Positions 60,501-64,000 of a DNA stretch of 64,000 nucleotides are shown here, piece by piece. The stretch is from positions 1 to 64,000 of the forward strand of contig CAJUQY010000006.1 in assembly GCA_910588815.1 (NCBI GenBank), read 5' to 3'. Under the pieces are notes generated by a model. That model was not told the origin of the DNA and ran no database searches. It saw only the letters and a list, made by a program, of their open reading frames with translations. Position 1 is the first letter of the stretch, and each line of letters begins with the position of its first letter. Source of the DNA: an uncultured Lachnospiraceae bacterium. GTDB lineage: Bacteria; Bacillota; Clostridia; Lachnospirales; Lachnospiraceae. Made by a program: the position numbers and the translations under genes.

Positions 60501-63422
60501 GGGGTAAAGGTGGTCTATATCTGCGGGACGCTGACAGTCACCGGAGAGGATGCGGCCCAGTACCTCAATGACAGCGAAATCACCTACAGCCGATGCGGGG
60601 AGCATCCGAAGGGATATCTCATGGAGATTTCCGGGGCGGTGACCTTTAAGAACGTGGTGATCGACGGCGGAAACCATGAGTCGAACCAGGCGCTTGTCTC
60701 CGTCGGACGAAATGCGGCGCTGACCATAGAAGAGGGGACTGAGATCCGCAACGGCTTAAATAAAGGCGGATACGGCGGCGGCATTGTGGTCAACGGAAGC
60801 AATGCGACAGCGACCCTGAACATGAACGGCGGTTTGGTCACAGGCAACTCGGCCAGAGACGGCGGCGGGATTTACGTCCAGTACGGAACGGCAAATCTGG
60901 AGGGCGGAACCGTCAGCCACAACAACGCAACCAATACCGGCGGCGGAATCGCGGCCAGCCACAGCGCAGTGGTCAATATCGGCAAGAACGGCGGTCTGGT
61001 TATGATCACCGAGAATGTCAGTGTGTCGGAGGGCGGCGGCGTTGTCTACGCGAACACCTCCAGAGGCGAAGTTTACCGGGCATGGTTCGAGAAGAACGAA
61101 TCCACGTTATATTCTACCTTTGTCAGCGGCGCGGCGATCTCGGTGCATGCAGGCGCCATTGTGAAGATGAAGAACGTCTATGCGACGGACAATTACGCGA
61201 AGCATTACGGAGATTATGGGGCGCTTTACACCTGCCCGACCGGAAGGACGGCGGCCTTTGAGGCGAACGGGGCGCTGATTATCAACAATAAGATGCATTC
61301 CAGCCTGGGGACGACACAGGCACCTGATATTTATCATGCAACTGCAAACAGGACAGATACCCAGTCTTATGTCTCAGACAGGGCACCGGGCGGAACCAAC
61401 ACCGAGGAGTCGAAGATCACCTTCTATCGCTCCCATAACCAGATCGCGGATCCCACTTACTATCAGCACACGACGAGCTTTTTCAAACTGACCAGCAGTG
61501 TGATCGGCGGAGTGGAAGATTGGGCAAGGCAGACGGCAGAGCGAAACGGTGTGGTCGTCATCGGCAACATCGGCAGCGGCCCCGGGAGCGCCATCGCCAA
61601 CAACGGCTCTCTGACGATCGGCACGGAGAAGATGGCCATGAAGGTCCAGAAGGTGTGGAAGGATGCGGAAGGGAATGTGACCACAAAGCATCCGGATCAG
61701 GTTCTGGTCTATCTGACCCGCGACGGACAGATCGTGGATCCCAGCATGCGCACGGATGCCTGTGTGGTTCTGAATGCGGCCAACGGCTGGAGCTATATCT
61801 GGAGAAACTTGGATCCCAGTGCGGAGTGGTCTTTGGTGGAGGCCAACGTGCCCGGCTATACGGCTGAGGTTGGCGCTCTGGTAGAGGGGGCGGCTCCCGA
61901 ATACCTGGCATTGGATCCCAACGATCCGGAGAGCAAGTTCTATATAAGGACTCTGACCAACACGGAAGACAGCACCAGAAAAACAGGAAACCTTACTGTC
62001 GGAAAGACCGTGTATGCAGAGGATAACGCGGGGACTTACAGCTTCCGGGTGGAAGTGGCGAATGCGGGGGACGGACGTTACTCCTATTATACCAGTGACA
62101 ACAACGTGCTGCAGCCCATTTACAGCTACAACGAAGCCGGGAACCTGGTGCTTGACTTTACTCTTGCCAACGGAAAGAGCCTGACCATCGTCGGCCTGCC
62201 GGAAGGCGCGGCATACACAGTGACAGAGGCGACGGGAGATTACCTGGTCTATGTCAATGGGGAGCTTGCGGCAGAAGGAAAGGCGCAGGGAGCCATTACA
62301 GCTCCTGCAGAAGGGACGGACGCTTCTGTAACTCTTGCATACACCAATGTCCAAAAGACCGGACTGTCTGTGGAAAAGATTTGGCAGGACGGCGACGATG
62401 CCCAGGGATGGAGGCCGAATGACATTACCCTGCAGCTTCTCAGAAAGACGGAGGATACAGAGAACAGCCAGATTGACTCCGTCCGGCTGAATAAAGAGAA
62501 TGACTGGAAACATACCTTTGAGGGACTTCCGAAGTATGATCTGGACGGGGCAGAATACCAGTACAGTGTCAGCGAGGTCACCGTGGACGGTTATGAAACG
62601 GCTGTTGAGGATGTGTCGGCAGACGGAAGCTTTGCCTATACGGTCACCAATATACTGAATACCCGCATTCATGTTGAAAAGATCTGGAACGACATGGACG
62701 ATGCCCTTGGCAGACGTCCGGAGAGCATTTCCGTAACCTTAAAGCAGACGGATCACGAAGGAAACGTGATTGATCTGGAAACGGTGGAATTGAACGCGGA
62801 AGGAAACTGGGCTCATACCTTTGACCAGAAGCTTCCGATGTACGATGAGGACGGAAATGCCTACATCTACAGTGTTGTGGAGGATGAGGCCATTCCCGGA
62901 GGTTATGGCGTTTCCTATGGGGAGGCAGAAGTGACCAGGCCGGAGAACGGGGAAGATGCGGCAGATACAAACCTTACACTCACCAATACGCTGCTGTCCG
63001 GAGAGGCGCAGATCGTCAAGACCTTAGATCGATACAACGAGAGTCTTGGCAAAGCGATCTTCGTATACCAGGTGACGGCGAGGAGCGCAGATGGGGAGCT
63101 GCTTTATAGCAATGTGCTTTCCACAGAGTTTTCCGAGTCGGGGACACAGACTGTTTATATAGGAAGATTCCCTGTAGGGACAACGGTCACAGTGGAAGAG
63201 GTTTACAATGGCAGCAGCTATGAATTGACCGGGGGACAGAGAAGGCAGACATTCACGATTGCGGCAGATGAGGAAACACAGACGGTGGAGATGGTATCTG
63301 CGGAATATGTCAATGATTACAACGATGAATGGAAACCGGGAACCGGGGCAGTTAACCGTTTTGACCAGTCAGAGGACGGTAATGGCTGGACGGGAAGACG
63401 GTTGGAGAGCCAGACAGAGTAA
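57561..63422 (+). CDS. Large beta-helix surface protein with Cna-B-type repeats
   Basis: A 1,953-residue exported protein. Residues 23-46 (AVAAVLVIALIVTLV) are the signal or membrane anchor. Residues 50-152 are a Glu/Ala/Ser/Pro-rich linker. A beta-sandwich-like domain (155-285) precedes a long right-handed beta-helix (about 290-1340) made of repeats such as GGGIYV, GGAIYF and TGNSA/GNTA. From about 1355 there are Cna-B-type domains (starts near 1355, 1473, 1600, 1701 and 1815, with KVWKD, VGKTV, EKIWQD, EKIWND, VKTLD), which usually form internal isopeptide bonds. The C-terminus (GRRLESQTE) has no LPxTG, hydrophobic helix or charged tail. AAGGAGG precedes the start. It is probably an adhesin or matrix protein. 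Confidence 0.9.
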   Translation: MESSFRKKMKEVLEKIGRRKRLCKAVAAVLVIALIVTLVRPTLRLTGAANTDGSFEEETLAAENVPAEQNEDAGVSEASAENGEEAAGTEETAAVEESVPADEGESPAESAPVEEKASAEETGAETVPSAAETGTDETTESSEESQPAEEKATEYQVTLADGLVVTMTGPASAFPDGTLTLQVSELTPEHPDYAAASGLLSGETAGAPVVQQRIFDICLLDENGNEVQPADTVKVTFGQILDGSVQGAEIYHLDTMAGSTEKVNVSVDGDNVSMDAEHFSYYGVSVTAETVVTVGDGGDYDSMQKAVDFAKQTSAATGQPVTIDLQKDIAESVTLQTKSEKTAPVVKVRMNGHTWTGNGGTALTVTGAWNDSPSTVLELEGGTMQAAPGYRALELTKVDHSLVARNMTLRGNGAGIEKEDTISIQGYYQGVVGGIVAFCGNTLSMENCVLENGVNTAAGSQTRLYGGAVFVGARGGSERVKAEFVNCTFRQSSSLNGGAIAVVKGVSSPMPVDLAIRGSQFINCASEGASGGAIYMETNGAASTAAIADSRFEGNTAKMSGGAAYFDQGNLAVTNTDFIANTSTKAGGAIYFNSKAGTITVDDGRMQGNKAGVNGESGGGALCVSYGKECRVQGTVFEGNEAEGSGGALYAGGLSASAVISNVQFLNNTSTKKNGGAADIHEASGAELVTLENITATGNSAGAAGGALYIFVIKGNVTMSGTNTIKGNTAAKTGGGIHVAHDDWGQAAKLDLQADVTENTAGTDGGGIYVRAVKTTFEAGFGGTVADNKAGGNGGGLYVQSRTIGFDGVTVTGNAAGQNGATAFGGGLYLATQGTTAGIYTFSADTAVYNNQAPTDSKKVTTDDGKSIGASSEIFVRNTSTGTTSAKKCVASIVAEPALEGRTYADGEITYTLTKASGTWGNKIPLSCHTGYYNTVKAAKKIYLDPSGNSSHGKKADGTQDETVIVTSTLEEAYTVAKREGVKVVYICGTLTVTGEDAAQYLNDSEITYSRCGEHPKGYLMEISGAVTFKNVVIDGGNHESNQALVSVGRNAALTIEEGTEIRNGLNKGGYGGGIVVNGSNATATLNMNGGLVTGNSARDGGGIYVQYGTANLEGGTVSHNNATNTGGGIAASHSAVVNIGKNGGLVMITENVSVSEGGGVVYANTSRGEVYRAWFEKNESTLYSTFVSGAAISVHAGAIVKMKNVYATDNYAKHYGDYGALYTCPTGRTAAFEANGALIINNKMHSSLGTTQAPDIYHATANRTDTQSYVSDRAPGGTNTEESKITFYRSHNQIADPTYYQHTTSFFKLTSSVIGGVEDWARQTAERNGVVVIGNIGSGPGSAIANNGSLTIGTEKMAMKVQKVWKDAEGNVTTKHPDQVLVYLTRDGQIVDPSMRTDACVVLNAANGWSYIWRNLDPSAEWSLVEANVPGYTAEVGALVEGAAPEYLALDPNDPESKFYIRTLTNTEDSTRKTGNLTVGKTVYAEDNAGTYSFRVEVANAGDGRYSYYTSDNNVLQPIYSYNEAGNLVLDFTLANGKSLTIVGLPEGAAYTVTEATGDYLVYVNGELAAEGKAQGAITAPAEGTDASVTLAYTNVQKTGLSVEKIWQDGDDAQGWRPNDITLQLLRKTEDTENSQIDSVRLNKENDWKHTFEGLPKYDLDGAEYQYSVSEVTVDGYETAVEDVSADGSFAYTVTNILNTRIHVEKIWNDMDDALGRRPESISVTLKQTDHEGNVIDLETVELNAEGNWAHTFDQKLPMYDEDGNAYIYSVVEDEAIPGGYGVSYGEAEVTRPENGEDAADTNLTLTNTLLSGEAQIVKTLDRYNESLGKAIFVYQVTARSADGELLYSNVLSTEFSESGTQTVYIGRFPVGTTVTVEEVYNGSSYELTGGQRRQTFTIAADEETQTVEMVSAEYVNDYNDEWKPGTGAVNRFDQSEDGNGWTGRRLESQTE

Positions 63423-63436
63423 GGAGGAGCAGGTGA

Positions 63437-63982
63437 ATGAAAGGAAAGAGATCATACGGTAGCAGGACCATGTTGCTGGCAGCGCTTGCTCTCATCATGG
63501 CGGCAGGGCTTAAGATGACGCCTTCACTGGCGTACTTTACCACCTATGTCACTGCCAGAGGAGGCCATCCGGTGACTCTTGGATGGCAGACAGACCTGAC
63601 AGAAGAGATTGAGGATTTGACAAAACACATCCAGATCCAGAACACAGGTGAGGCGGACTGCTATGTCCGTGTCAGGGTCTTTGCCGGAGAAGGGTTCGCA
63701 CTTAACTTTGCGAACCCGGGCGGCAGGTGGATGGAAGGGGAAGACGGATACTGGTATTATCCGGACGTGATCCTGAAACCCGGGGATGTGAGCGACGAGC
63801 TGTCGGTTACGATCCAGGTCCCGGAGGGGATGGAAGCAGTAGCAGAGAATTTTAATGTAATTGTTGTTCAGGAGTGTACACCGGTGCTTTATGATGCAGA
63901 GGGAAACCCTTATGCGGACTGGGATGCAAAGGTGGAACCAAACGGCGGGACCGATGAAACCGGAGAGGAGGCCAGATCGTGA
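63437..63982 (+). CDS. TasA/camelysin-like secreted protein
   Basis: A 181-residue exported protein. The N-terminal signal TMLLAALALIMAAGLKMTPSLAYFTTYV has the AYFT ending typical of signal peptides of TasA/CalY-type fibre proteins (residues 11-38). The mature part is a small beta-sandwich: HPVTLGWQTDL, IQNTGEADCYVRVRVFAG, GGRWMEGEDGYWYYPDVILKPGD. It may form fibres or a sheath together with the large surface protein. GGAGGAGCAGGTG precedes ATG 63437, 15 bases after the large gene. The stop overlaps the GTG of the next gene. Confidence 0.78.
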   Translation: MKGKRSYGSRTMLLAALALIMAAGLKMTPSLAYFTTYVTARGGHPVTLGWQTDLTEEIEDLTKHIQIQNTGEADCYVRVRVFAGEGFALNFANPGGRWMEGEDGYWYYPDVILKPGDVSDELSVTIQVPEGMEAVAENFNVIVVQECTPVLYDAEGNPYADWDAKVEPNGGTDETGEEARS

Positions 63983-64000
63983 ACGAGCAGAAAAAGAAAG
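63979..64000 (+). CDS. Start of the next gene (partial)
   Basis: GTG 63979 overlaps the stop of the preceding gene (GTGA) and has GGAGG about eight bases upstream. Only seven codons (NEQKKK after the start) are in the window. By position it should belong to the surface module, possibly another TasA-like protein. Confidence 0.5.

Noticed and set aside
59610..60677. Leftward open frame of 355 codons opposite the beta-helix region
   Set aside because: Same reason: low-complexity, His/Cys-rich shadow translation of Gly-rich repeats.
58900..61100. Regularly recurring GGCGGCGG/GGAAACGG sequences that could suggest a CRISPR or tandem DNA repeat
   Set aside because: The repeats are codons for the beta-helix GGG/TGN pattern, in frame and degenerate, without constant spacers.
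61374..62672. Long leftward open frame of 432 codons opposite the surface protein
   Set aside because: It mirrors the strongly biased codons of the clearly coding plus strand, has no ribosome site and resembles nothing; the plus-strand product shows real domains throughout.

Overview
The window looks like chromosome from a spore-forming, anaerobic Firmicute of the Lachnospiraceae/Clostridia type. Support: AGGAGG-type ribosome binding sites throughout, the Firmicute order Orn/Lys/Arg decarboxylase-holB-ricT-trmN6-rsmI, a FabK-type (not FabI) fatty acid operon in the fabH-acpP-fabK-fabD-fabG-fabF-accB-fabZ-accC-accDA order, a SpmA-like sporulation protein, and many ferredoxin or FAD/FMN enzymes. 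Base composition is moderate, with AT-rich regulatory gaps and an AT-rich block near 52.5-54.2 kb.

Layout. 1-0.5 kb: 3' end of tRNA-Phe, a terminator and a small conserved-looking gene. 0.6-8.3 kb: a ProC-like oxidoreductase and a LacI-type regulator, then a complete branched-chain-amino-acid-type ABC importer (two permeases, two ATPases, lipoprotein binder). One 12-base motif sits at both promoters and probably is the regulator's operator. 8.4-10.1 kb: an SDR and a nitroreductase-like enzyme. 10.3-20.9 kb: a catabolic island of uncertain substrate: ROK regulator, permease, HyuA-type protein without HyuB, an HExxH protein, two tandem FAD oxidoreductases and two close zinc alcohol dehydrogenases at its two ends. 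21-29 kb: ZIP transporter, Mrp ATPase, phosphodiesterase, small Cys protein, then the decarboxylase/holB/ricT/trmN6/rsmI housekeeping block. 29-35.3 kb: ferredoxin, aroE, an MntA/HepT toxin-antitoxin pair, HAD phosphatase, IclR regulator, a decayed sigma-factor fragment, and an intact ECF sigma/anti-sigma pair. 35.3-46.2 kb: the type II fatty acid synthesis operon behind a strong promoter with a FabT-like box.

46.2-50.5 kb looks rearranged: fragments resembling trigger factor and GroEL lie end to end behind an SDR; a PanB-like gene and a divergent LuxR-type regulator both lack their 5' ends at the same point; SpmA carries an insertion and has no SpmB after it. 50.4-53.6 kb is a leftward operon of proteins I cannot name (faintly reminiscent of clostridial P47/TULIP loci), with one member broken by a stop and an A8 frameshift. 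54.2-64 kb is a cell-surface module: lipoprotein, SARP-type regulator, small unknown, type I signal peptidase, a 1,953-residue beta-helix/Cna-B surface protein without a sortase signal, and a small TasA/camelysin-like secreted protein; the window ends just inside the next gene.

The best candidates for something undescribed are the 10.3-20.9 kb island, the 50.4-53.6 kb unknown operon and the 55-64 kb surface module. All function calls are by motif and family resemblance read by eye; no database search was run.
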